Assembly: GCA_021234155.1 (NCBI GenBank)
Contig: JAJEKV010000050.1
Span: 3,622,488 to 3,686,487, forward strand
Direction: 5' to 3'
Source: Isoetes taiwanensis
Taxonomy: Eukaryota > Streptophyta > Lycopodiopsida > Isoetales > Isoetaceae
DNA length: 64,000 bases
Numbering within the stretch: position 1 is the first letter of the stretch; each line of letters opens with the position of its first letter. The position numbers and the translations under genes were made by a program. The notes below the pieces were generated by a model. It made no database searches, was not told the DNA's origin, and was given only the letters and a program-made list of their open reading frames with translations. Of this stretch, positions 48,703-59,395 are shown piece by piece.

Positions 48703-49075
48703 AACTAATGCCAGCTTTCGAGAACGCAATTTCGGCATCCCAAGGGTGGAAATCCCTCGGGCGTGATCCCGATGTCAAGAATGCCACCTCCGGCATGAAG
48801 GATTGAAAATCAATTCTAGACGTTAAACATTTTGCGACCCATCCTAACCATCTAAAGTGATGCCGACATCCGATATCGCAATTCCGGCATCCCGGAAGTG
48901 GTGATTCCTCCACTATGGTCCCGACATCCAGAATGTTGGAGGTCACATCCCGACGTGAAGGATCGAAAAGGTATCCAGCCATTAAACCTAGGCGGCCCAG
49001 CTTTGTCGTCCGATCGCAATTCTGGGTTCTCGAAAGTGTAGATTTCTCAGGCTTGACCTTACCATGCAGGATAGA
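48703..49075. repeat. Diverged tandem repeat, about 145-base unit
   Basis: Three units share CGCAATT(T/C)(C/T)GG.(A/T)(T/C)C, TGATCCCGATGTC-like and GGAT.GAAAA.CAAT blocks. The third is truncated near 49075. Confidence 0.6.
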
Positions 49076-49089
49076 AAAGCAATCCCATC

Positions 49090-49930
49090 CGTGTTGACTT
49101 GCATGTGGGTGTTTCAAATCCCCATCAAGAAATTCCTAATCAACCACTGGTTGCAGAACCACTAAATATTAGAGCCATTAGTCTGGAGCCATTGGATGTC
49201 AGCATAACATCAAGTTGTGCATCTGGTTGTGGACATCGGGATGTGCATGGTTGTGTCCTCTTAGGCTCAAATCCACATGCATTCTCGATATGAAGCAATG
49301 CAGTGATCCACATATACTTACCCTTTGACATCACGCACAAACTCGACAAACTTAATGTTGCAAACGCTCTCCCAAGGATTCCTCATCCTAAGCAGTGTCC
49401 GGCGATAATGTTTTTTTCTAACAATAATTGGACATCATCAGAGGAGAAGTTGGAAATGATGAATTCTTTAAAGGAATTCAAGATAAGCTCCAAGTTTTAC
49501 AACCGCCAAAGGATCTTGTGAAACGATGCAAACTAGAGGAAGGACATCTCTATTATAAGGGTAAGTCATGCAATGTGAAAAAAATGAAGGATCAAAACAT
49601 ATACGAGTTGCACAATGCAGCTGCAGTAAAACATCCGAGATTGGATCGAGGATATGCGGCAATAAGGAGAAGCTATAAAGAATTATATTGTCAAATATGT
49701 AGCACAATGCATACCATGTCGACGACTCAAGGCTGAGCAAATAAGAATTCTAGGATCTCTACAACTGCTCAAAGTGCCAATCCATAAATGGAATGTATCT
49801 TCATTTGATTTCTTTACAGGACTCTCAACTACAAGAAAGGGGAATGACAACATCCTTGTTGTTGTGGATTCACTATCCAAGTTAGTGCAACACCTTGCAA
49901 GTCAGCAGTTAAGGCATTAGAAACAACAAT
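49090..49930 (+). pseudogene. Ty3-gypsy pol fragment: RNase H end and integrase start
   Basis: HKLDKLNVANALPRIP (the ADALSRIP-type end of RNase H) leads to VGNDEFFKGIQDKLQ, PPKDLVKRCKLEEGHLYYKG and HPRLDRGYAAIRRSY, the integrase zinc-binding region. In other frames follow VPIHKWNVSSFDFFTGLSTT and ILVVVDSLSKLV, the integrase core. Many shifts are present. The continuation appears at 52319-52800 after intervening insertions. Confidence 0.82.
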
Positions 49931-50004
49931 GTTCTTTGCCAATGAATAATTAGATCACATGGTATACCTAGAGGTATACTATTCGAACGACATCCTAAGC
50001 TTAT

Positions 50005-51560
50005 AGGTAAATTTTGGAATAGTATATTATAGAATAGAATAGATTTTTTATCATCCACGGAGACCAATTGGCATATGGGACCCAAACAAAAAGAGAGCAG
50101 CAAGCGTATTGCTGTCAGGATTAAAAAAACCTTAGCAGTAATAAGTATGCTGGTACACTGTACAATTGTATAGGACAATTCAATACTATCCTGGAGGATA
50201 CAACTCAGTCAGTGTATCTATAATCTCCTGGAGGTATGATCCCAACAAGCCCACAGATGCCGTATTCAATAACTCATGCAGCGGCTGGTCAGGCACAACT
50301 AACCGAACATACCGCGCTCGAATATGGGCAAATGATGGGCAGATTTGAAGGGCATGACATTCATCTTCAATGGCACCCTGGTGGCAACACTGACAAAGCC
50401 TATTCTCCCGTGCTTCCCGAGTCCAATGCCCTGTCTCAATGCTGAGACAATGTGCACCCGTGCGAATGGAAGCTATAAGTCTGTGCTTCTTCATGGGCAA
50501 ATGGGTGTACAAGTACTGGTGTGGGCCTCTTGTGAGCCTAAGATTGACTTGCTGCTGATAGTGTGCCATCTTAACGTGTGTCAGAGCATCTGCATCCCAG
50601 AGCTTGCGAAGGAAACTAGCATCTAGGTACAGCTTCAGTGCATTGTGATCCTTCTTTGTCCGTACCTATACACATCTGTTTGCCTGTACATCCCAACGTG
50701 AGAATCACTAAGCTTGCTTATCCTTCCAGCAGACTTTGAGGCGTTGGGGACCCATTGCTACGGCCAAAGCAAGGTTGAGTAAACGTGTATCACCCATAGC
50801 GACCATCTTCTGGAAGTAAATAATATGGCGTTCCAATGCAGCCCCTTGCAAGGGGTAGAAAACCTGTCTGCTGGAGTAGGATCTGGTATGGAACTGTGGA
50901 CTTTACCCCAAGGGCTCGTACCAAGAAGGCTTTCTGCACCTGCTCGAGATCATTCCAGGTGGTGAGGGATATCACCGGACCCTACACTTTTGCCCCGTAC
51001 AGGAGAACCGGCTCGACCAAAGCCCTAAACAGGTGTGACTGGTGGCCCCAGGCATACAACTCTGCCTTGTGGTTGTTGCTCTGCATGGCATATAGTGCTT
51101 TCCAACCTGTCGTGACACGCAACCTGATGGCAGCATCCCAGTGGGTGGTAGTAGAGAACTCGATCCCCAAGAACTTGCAAGTCGAAGCCACCTCTACATC
51201 TTGTCCGTGGTAAGTGAATGAGGGAAGCCTTGGCTGATGGGATGACGGAACTAGTAGCACCCTAGTTTTGGTCAGGTTAACTCGCATGCCAGTGAATTGG
51301 CAAAAAGTGTCAAGAGCATCCAGGTGATGTTGCATGTCCTCTGAAGTATAGGCCAGGAGGTCGACATTGTCAGCATATATGAGTTGCCGGATTGTGTGAT
51401 GCATGAGATGGGCGCCCGCACCTCTCTGTGCTCAAAAAACTAGTCTTCCAGCTGATCAATGTATAGGCCAAAGAGTGTGGGGGAGAGGGGGCAACCCTGA
51501 CATACTCCAATACTACCGACTGTCCTGATGATGTTATAAGGCACTATATCATATAATTAG
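50005..51560 (-). pseudogene. LINE fragment of a second clade, inserted in the gypsy remnant
   Basis: On the minus strand: VCQGCPLSPTLFGLYIDQLE (near 51510-51450), LIYADNVDLLAYTSED (catalytic YADD changed to YADN), MRVNLTKTRVLLV, LFRALVEPVLLYGAKV, LEQVQKAFLVRALGV, and a zinc-type tail CQCCHQGAIEDECHALQICP at 50300-50400. The 3' end is near 50005-50075, where TCTCCGTGGATGATAAAAAA leads into CTATT-type repeats. It resembles the LINE at 55421-60943 in motif order. Confidence 0.82.
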
Positions 51561-51573
51561 CATAAAGCTCTAA

Positions 51574-52370
51574 TGAGCTCTGCTTACCATCCTTAGATGG
51601 ACGAACAAATAGAAAAGTTGAATAACGCATGAACAAGTTGTTCCACGTACGGTTCTGTGAGAAGATTGCTTTATCCTCGGCTCATAGGTGCATCTGACAT
51701 GGCATCTTTACGCTCAAATAATATTCCATCTCGGTTGTGCAGGGTCGAACATCCTCATACCATTGTTCAATCGCCGAGGTTTTAGGCGATCAACTCGTCG
51801 AGGCGCGCCCGAAAATCGAGGACGAAAAAGGGGAGTAAGCTTAGCGATGTCAAAATGCAGGGTTGGATTTTTGGAGTACATATGTAGCTGAGAGTGCCTG
51901 CATCCACCAGAGACACGAATACCACTGGCAGCTAGGGAAAAAGACAACTTCCATCGAGTGAACGAGGCACAGGGCTGGGTATGGGTAGCAGAGCCAACCA
52001 AAGTTGAAGAACGAGGCAGAGAATCATGCATAGTCGTCCGGGTTGCAAACAGAGGCTTAGTGCCATTTTATAAGTCACTAAAAACAAGGGAGAGGGATAT
52101 AAAAAGAAACGAGTGGGAAGAAATAAAGTAATGGCTAATAGTAACGATTTCTCACGATCCATTGGCATCGTCTCGACTCGAGGCTTGTTTCTTTTCTTCC
52201 AGTTGACCACCCCATTATCATAATCTCTCTTCTTTCGGGGCTCTCCCAGGGCCTCAACGCATTTTGGGGAGAACTAGCCGCTGATTTTTCAACATCAGTC
52301 GGTTAGGACCTCCACACATGAGCACTGCTTACCATCCTTAGGTGGACGAACAAATAGCAAAGTTGAATAA
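51574..52370. repeat. 52-base direct repeat bounding a 0.7 kb segment
   Basis: 51574-51625 and 52319-52370 both read TGAGC(T/A)CTGCTTACCATCC... and differ at only three bases. The segment between them has no recognisable gene. It contains CACGTACGGTTC at 51638, identical to the 3' strand of many group II intron domain V helices, but the 5' strand of that helix was not found. Confidence 0.6.
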
Positions 52371-52800
52371 AGTCATATAGAATGTATATGTGGGATAAGT
52401 AAGAACATTGGGAGGCTTACTTATACTTGGCGGAATTTCATCACAATAGTGCTATGTAGTTCGCTCCCTAGTGCATACCAATGCTTGACTCCAGCAATGT
52501 GGCACAATCCAATATCCAAAGCGCAAGTGGCACGAGATATGCTTCAGGACATAGAAGTAAGCATTAAAGAAGCAAGAGAATGCATAGTATAAGCCCAAGC
52601 AAGGCAGAGAGCCTACCCGGATAGGCATCAAAGAAACAAAAAATTGTGCAAATTGATGAAATATGGCTCAAAAGTTTTGTTAAGAAAGGAAATCTAGAAT
52701 TGGACAACAAAAAACTTAGCAAGGTTGACAACCAAAAGAGGACTATTTCAACAAAGATAGCCGCTTGCATCAACAAAAGGAGCAAGTGAGCAATTAGTAG
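52319..52800 (+). pseudogene. Ty3-gypsy integrase, downstream half
   Basis: YHPL.GRTN.KVE corresponds to the YHPQTDGQTE motif. Then TYTWRNFI and LAEFHHN-like readings in neighbouring frames and an IWLKSFVKKGNLELDN stretch follow. This is the same decayed pol as at 49090-49930, separated from it by 2.4 kb. Confidence 0.65.
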
Positions 52801-52984
52801 CTTACTCTATCTCATTGTTATTAGAATTTAATCATGTAATATTTGAGGCATAGGATACAGAAGATATACATGATTAGTGAAAGAAGAGCATAGAAGCTAG
52901 AATAGCATGCAAGATATGAAACAATCAGTATGAATGGTTAAAACCATTGAATTTTATCTTTCAATAGTTTTAAGGTAACATATG

Positions 52985-53045
52985 AATAGAATAGAATAGA
53001 ATAAAATAAATTTTTTAACGTCCACGGAGACCAATAGGTCATGAG
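52985..53045 (-). repeat. Second copy of the LINE 3' tail
   Basis: GAATAGAATAGAATAAAATA then TTTTTTAACGTCCACGGAGACCAAT matches the 3' end at 50030-50075. It marks another insertion of the same LINE family, or a solo tail. Confidence 0.6.
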
Positions 53046-53359
53046 ACACTGAATTTATTGGTTCATTGTATAGGTTTATTTATTGAAGGACTGATCATGG
53101 CTAAAGGAAATAGAGCCAAAAAAGAACGTTTGAACTGAACGGCAAGGAAATATGAGGTCGTCCAGCTAAACTGCCAGATCTGCCTATTAAAACATGAAGA
53201 GTTATGTGAGTATGTTATCCTGATGTTTTTGCATCTCTACAGATGAGAACATGAAATGGAAACTACTTGTGCTATTGGGATTTAAGCAATAAAGGAAAAG
53301 TATATTTCATTCTGGTTTTACTGTAGCAAATGATGCCTTTAATATTGTAAGTCGTATAT

Positions 53360-53501
53360 TGTAAAGGGAGATAGGGAAATGGGATAATGGAAAAGAAAAA
53401 AGGGAAAAAGGGAAAAGGGAAAAAGAAAAAAAAAAGGAAAAGCAAAGAAGGATAAGAAGAAAAAAGGAAGGGGAAGGGGAAGGGAAAGGGGAGGAAAGGT
53501 G
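53360..53501. repeat. Long polypurine stretch
   Basis: Nearly pure A/G for about 140 bases (GGGAAAAAGGGAAAAGGGAA, then GGAAGGGGAAGGGGAAGGG). No gene lies in it or in the sequence on to 54100. Confidence 0.9.
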
Positions 53502-54109
53502 ATCAAGTGCTCTTCATTGTGTAATTTTATAAAAGTAAATTAATTTATCAATTGCTCCATTGTATCATTTACAATTCCTCACTTATGACTGGATTACATT
53601 TGCAAATGCTTTTTACCAAGTTTTTTTTTTGGGAAAAAAAGCCTTTAATTCATAAATAAGGGGTTTCATGCATAAGGTTTAATAAGGTTCTAAGGTTCTA
53701 ATAAGGTTTAAAGATTCTATTTTTTAAATGACCAATAGATATCTAAAAAGAGCTTACGACCTTTTATAGGCCATGGCATAGCAGAATGCTAATTCCACTT
53801 CAGATTGATTTGTTGTTTATCTCACTTAGCATAGCCCCTAGACTGGAAATATGCTTGTTTGCGATTCTTTTGTCGATTTTCTCATCATCTCTCTTTATTT
53901 TTTCTTCATCGTATTTTTTTATTCATTTCTCTATGGGAGTGGAGTTGTAGATGAGAAACTTCTTGACTTTTGCCTGTTCTTCTATTGTGAACAATTCCTA
54001 CATATCATTTAAGAAAGAGAAGAATCAAGTGCAAATTCAATATCAAGTGATTTCAAAATCCGTACGAAACATCTGATAGGAGACATATTGCATGTAGTGG
54101 ACCGTCAAT

Positions 54110-55420
54110 GAGACGATCTCTCGGAACAATAGGCATAACAAACTACACAAGTCGAATGCAACGGCGTTGCATTGGAACTTGTAATGTACAATGTAAAGCA
54201 ATTACAATGAATGAAGGATACCTGCAACATCTTATGCCAACCATGGGATTTCAACCCGGTTAATTCCCCTTCCTTAGAGAAACAATTACACAACGAATGC
54301 ATATATCCTGTCGGAGTCTCTATTGCCTTGATCGTTTCTCGAACATGCTTCACACATTTTCTAGGCACGATCCAATCGACCTGTGGCCTTGTTCCTTCTT
54401 CGACATTTAGCCATGCTTTAGCTTTCGATCCAACTTCTTGTAGATCCTCTTGTGCTGCATCGGTGTCCTTACGTCCTATGACATGCCTCCAAATGAACGA
54501 CGAAACATTTTAAAAAATGTGCATGGGATCAAGAAGATGATGGATCTTCAATGATGTCCAATAGGTAGAAGGAAGAAGGATGCTTTCTACTTCATTCCTC
54601 TAACCTTATTTCCTTCGACGACATCCCACATGTTACCCTAATCTTTCATTCTCAACCTTTTGAGAGGCCCTTCAGTGCATTGTTTTTCTCTTGAACCTAC
54701 GTATCGAAGTCGATTTTCCAGTGGCAGATATCTTTTGAAGACATTCTTGTGCAATGACGTTGAAGAAGGCGGTTTAACTGTTCAAATCTACACGTGTGGC
54801 ATGCCACACATCCAGACACTTGGAGTCCAAAGAGTTCATATAAACCGGGCCAATCGCTCGTTGTCCATATTAAGATTGCTCTCAAGGTAAATCTTCATTC
54901 ATCACGGAGTTCTCTTGAGACATCGTAAACTTCAACACCTTCACTCCACAGTGTCAGAAGCTCATCAATAACTATTTTGAGATACGGATCTAGACTTTCT
55001 AGCTTCTTCAGTCTTCGAACTAATAGTATTACCATTAAATGGCTAGTCTTCATGAGAACCATAGTGGTAAAGTATAGTTGATTAACACCACTGGCCAAGT
55101 TGACAACGTGGCCGACTGACGTTCATAAGAATTAACGCCATCCTTTGCCAACCCTAATCTGAGATTTTGTGTACCCTTCCAAATTCTGGCCACGTTTCAT
55201 CAATATGCTTCCATTGCTTGCAGTCATTAACCACGTGAAGTACATTGTCACTTGACGCATTAGCGGCACACCAATCCATGAGCGAAGCTAGAGATTCACA
55301 TCGGAATAATAGGCTTATGCGAGGCATCAATGGAAAATAGTGAACCACCTTCATCGGGATGGCCTTTCCCTTGACATTTGCATTGTACCTAGAGGCACGA
55401 CATTTGCAGCATCCAAATGA
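54110..55420 (-). pseudogene. CACTA (En/Spm) TNP2-type transposase remnant
   Basis: Pieces in minus-strand order: CCKCRASRYNANVKGKAIPM and VVHYFPLMPRISLLFR, WKHIDETWPEFG (55400-55160), then a WPVV-type segment. Next: ESLDPYLKIVIDELLTLWSE (55000-54900), AILIWTTSDWPGLYELFGLQ and GCVACHTC (54880-54780), and finally EGELTGLKSHGWHKMLQ (54260-54210). This is the order of the Transposase_21 family of CACTA elements. Stops and frame changes break it. The N-terminal part is missing exactly where the LINE at 55421 begins. No CACTA ends were found. Confidence 0.85.
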
Positions 55421-57559
55421 AATGGGAGAGAGTACACAAAAAAGTTTGTTTGAATGGATTAGAGAGTTATATACTGTTGCTAATACCAATGAAATGCATG
55501 TTGGTACTGCTTATACTACTTTTTTTGATAAAAGTGATATTACATATGCTCTAAAAAGGATGCAGAATGGGAAATCCCTAGATCTAAATGGGTTCTGCGC
55601 GGAACTGCTTAAATGGAGAGGAGATCTCTTAAATGCCAAATTTGTAATTTAGCTTTCCATTGTGGCTTTTCAAAGGAATGGTATTCAAGCAAGGTGGCCC
55701 CTATTCATAAGGCCGATGACAAAAATCAAGTAAGAAACTACCGGACAATTTTGGTCAGCAATGTATTCGCAAAACTCTTTGCAACTATGCTTGATAGAAA
55801 ACTCTCTGACTGGGCTAATGAGAAGAATGAGCATGCATATGGACAAGCGAGCTTTTGCCATGACCATTCCACTATAGATCATTTAGCCACCTTAAGGGTG
55901 ATTAATGAAAGCGCAAAGGGTACTAGATATAATCAGTTCTTGGCCTTCATTGATCTCACAAAAGCTTTTGATAGAGTTGATCAAGGCGACTTACAAAAGA
56001 GGCTAGAGCTACTACAAGTTCCTCCAGAGCTCCAACCACATCTATATAAAGAGGTACTCATTGAACTTTTACTTCCATTTGATAGTGTTGAATAGGTCCA
56101 GAGCACAATTGGGGTGAAACAGGACTGCCCATGTTCCTCCACTCTTTTTGGACTGTATATAGATGAACTTGAGGGGTGGCTTGCACGTACAGGAGGCGTT
56201 GGAGTCAGGATTGGTAGATATCTCATACAAGTTTTACTTTTTGCGGATGATATAGTCTTGATTTCTAGTACTAACAAGGTTTAAAATGAAACGCACTTAT
56301 TTAAGACGTGCGTTTGAAAGATTCCTTCTAAAAATTTACAAAATTCTAAAATACCCCTAAAAAGGACTCTTTTACTATCTTGTGTCTAAAGATTTATAAA
56401 ACTGCTTATGAAAACAGACATTTTAGGAAGACTTAACATTAAGGAGAAGAACAACAAAGAAAAATATCTCATTTTAGAGGGGAAAAGGACCACTACGAAA
56501 GCCAAAGATTTATTATGGGGCAAACTCATATGATAAAATTAGACGCTTTTGTATCTTATCCCTTAGAACATTTATATTGGCTGTTATAGAAGACAAAAAA
56601 TTTGTTATTTCACAACCATTTTGGCTAAACATCCTAATTGACCTTAAAAGACATTGGGAGACAGTTGAACAAACTGCTTGAATGAAAACTTATTGTTTTT
56701 GCATCATATGGTATTATAAATGGTAATACATCCATGAAATCATGCAAGCTTAGTTGAAGTTCCAACCGACGATGCCGTATAAATTTATACCGAGGAAACG
56801 TGGGTTGAAGTAGTGAAGCTCGCGGATTACATGGCCTTTTTGTTGTTCTCGGAGATGTATTTATCATGTATTTGGGCTTGCACAATACCAATCCACAATA
56901 TAGTGATGTTGAGAAGATAGTCAAGCTCCTTGTCAATGTTGAGAGTCTTCAAAGACAATTCCATCATCCAGAGTAAGCATGCCATCGCACATTTCTCCAC
57001 AGAGAAGTATTTGTCTATCTTGCTTTTTTTTGTCTGTTTGCAAAGAAATAGGTAAACTTTTTTGGGGTTGCTACTCCTCGCACCCCTATGGACAAACTAC
57101 GTAGTTTCCTTCTCGTTGAACACATGTGTCTCCATAACATTTTGGGGTCCTTTGCCTTTAGTAGCAGTTTTTGAGCTGCCTAAAGTGAAGTTAGCATGTG
57201 TGTAGAGAAAAAAAAGTAAAAATAACAACGGGATTCGACTAATTTATGCTCTAACATTGCATTACAAGGTCAGAGAATTTAGAACTATTTTAGAACTTTT
57301 TGAACTAAAAAACTAAGAAAACTGCATAAAATTATCCCTTAAGTGTGTTATTTCAACAGTATTAAGTTGCAAAAACCTTTGGGAGCAAGAAAGACCCCAC
57401 AAGATTTTGCACGATATAAACTTATACTCCTGGACTACATATTTTATGTATATATATATTTGTATACATCTTAATATATATATACAAGAAATTTAATGCG
57501 TCCTACGGTGCATGTCCGAGTTTTAGCATGTTCCTATGCTGCAAGCTCTTGACGTGCCC

Positions 57560-58260
57560 TACATTCTAAAAGAATCTTTTAAGAATACTCTAAATTCATA
57601 GATTCTCTAAGATTCTACCAAGGTTCTCTTGGAGGTTTCGTGGAGATTCCTCTAAATTTTATAAGATTTCCTCTAGATTCCATTAGATTTCCGTAGATTC
57701 TCCAAGATTCTATGAAGATCCCCCTAGATCCCCTTAGATTCCCTTAGATCCCTTTAGACTTTATGAGATTGCCCTAGGTTCCCTTACATTATATGAGATT
57801 CAAAGAGATTCTATAAAGATTCCCCTAGATACTCTAAGATTTCATCAACATTTTTTCAGATTCCCTTAGATTTTATGAAGATTCTCTTAGATCCCCCAGA
57901 CTTAGGCTTGTAAATATTTTCCTAGATTCTCTTACATTTTATAAGATTTTCTTAGATTCTATTAGATTCTTCTGGATTCCTTTACATTCTAGAACTTTTT
58001 AGAACATTCTAAGACTTTCAATATATTCTAGAACTTTCTGGAAGTATTTCCCTAGATTTCCTTACATTCCCATAGATTCCCCTACATTCTAGAACATTCT
58101 AAAACTTATTAGAACAATTTGGAACTTTTTGGAAGAATTTTCTTAGATCCCCCCTAGATTCTCTTATGTTCTAGAACTTTCTAGAAGATTCTAGAACTTT
58201 CTAGAGCCTTCCAGAACATTCTAGAACTTTCTTGAACTAGCTAGAATGTTATAGTCTATT
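57560..58260. repeat. Degenerate TAGATTCCCTTAGATT / TTCTAGAAC repeat field
   Basis: Dozens of short blocks (AGATTC, CCTTAGATT, TTCTAGAACTTTCTAGAA) recur irregularly. It looks like a short unit that diverged after amplification. Confidence 0.75.
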
Positions 58261-58327
58261 TTATTTTAATGGGAACATTACCCTTAAGTATATTTGAAAC
58301 ATAAATTATTCATAGAATTAATGCTTG

Positions 58328-58400
58328 ATTTAGTGGTTAGAATGGGGGGCTGGGGGGTCAATGGCTAGGGTTCGAATCCCCCACATAACATAAAAATTTT
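58328..58400 (+). mobile_element. SINE-like tRNA-derived head inside the 3.7 kb element
   Basis: An A-box-like TAGTGGTTAGAATGG (58331-58345) and a B-box GGTTCGAATCCC (58369-58380), followed by an A-rich tail (ACATAACATAAAAATTTTAA). The clover-leaf pairing is poor, so an intact tRNA gene is unlikely. Confidence 0.45.
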
Positions 58401-58434
58401 AAAAGCCTTTTCCTAAGGAATGAGCATTCAACTT

Positions 58435-58815
58435 GGGCCGTAGGATCTTGGACCCGATCAAGGGTCGAGATCTCACCATGTGACAATAATTAAAGCAGGA
58501 TCTATTACATATAATTCCCAAAGTCATGTGCACCGTAAGATATGTGCTAAGCCACGTGAGCCGTAGGATCTCGGATCGACGATCAGGATCGGATCAACCT
58601 AGACCGTAGGATCGATTATATATAATTCCCAAAGCCATGTGCACCGTAGGATGTGTCCCAAAGCAACGTGAGCCGTAGGATCTCGGACCGAAAAATCGTG
58701 GATCGATCAACCTGGACCGTAGTATCGCTTACATATAATCTGACACAAACTCCCAAGCCATCTGGGCCGTAGGATATGTCCCAAAGCCACGTGAGCCGTA
58801 GGATCTCGGATCAAC
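58435..58815. repeat. Tandem repeat with GCCGTAGGATCT motif
   Basis: About three diverged units of 125 bases. Each contains CACGTGAGCCGTAGGATCTCGGA, split by CATATAATTCCCAAAG and CATGTGCACCGTAGGATGTG. CCGTAG(G)AT(C/A) recurs every 40-60 bases. Confidence 0.8.
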
Positions 58816-58973
58816 GGCCGGATTCAGGAGGACAAACATAAGAACATATATATGTTATGATATATTTAATATATATACGTTCACATATTTGTATATATAA
58901 AAAAAAAACGGTATAAATTTATATCAAGTAGAAAGTCTCTAAGATAGATTTATACCAAGAAGACTTTTTTTTT

Positions 58974-58974
<1 letters not shown>

Positions 58975-59023
<49 letters not shown>

Positions 59024-59038
59024 ATTATATATATATAT

Positions 59039-59114
<76 letters not shown>
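58975..59114. repeat. AT microsatellite, about 140 bases
   Basis: An almost pure TA run with two ATAATA-type breaks. It will be hard to sequence and can form cruciforms. Confidence 0.97.
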
Positions 59115-59116
<2 letters not shown>

Positions 59117-59184
59117 AAGCCCTAGCCCTGTCGAAGACAAAGTTCGGACATCTAGCCTAGCCAAGGACAAAGTTCTGGGTCCTC

Positions 59185-59395
59185 TTGCGGTATAAATTTA
59201 TACCGCTTGGGTCCTCTTTATGATAAATTTATACCGCCGAGTCCTTTTGTCGTATAAATTTATACCGCCGAAGTTCTTTTGTTGTATAAATCTATACCGC
59301 TCAAGTCTTCTTTATGTATAAATTTATACGTGCAAACTCTAGTATACTATGTCCACATATTACTATCTATTGAGGTATAAATTTATACCATCTTG
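59185..59395. repeat. Palindrome array GGTATAAATTTATACC
   Basis: A 16-base perfect palindrome (59188) and four variants recur about every 31-34 bases, separated by CC(T)CTTT(T/A)TG-like spacers. One more lies near 59375. Solo copies occur at 56775 and 58910 in the same element. Confidence 0.85.

Noticed and set aside
51714-52210. Minus-strand open frames as mitochondrial or host proteins
   Set aside because: I could not recognise a family. They overlap each other in different frames and lie within a duplicated segment.
58328-58400. A functional tRNA gene
   Set aside because: A- and B-boxes are present but acceptor and anticodon stems do not pair convincingly. A SINE head is likelier.
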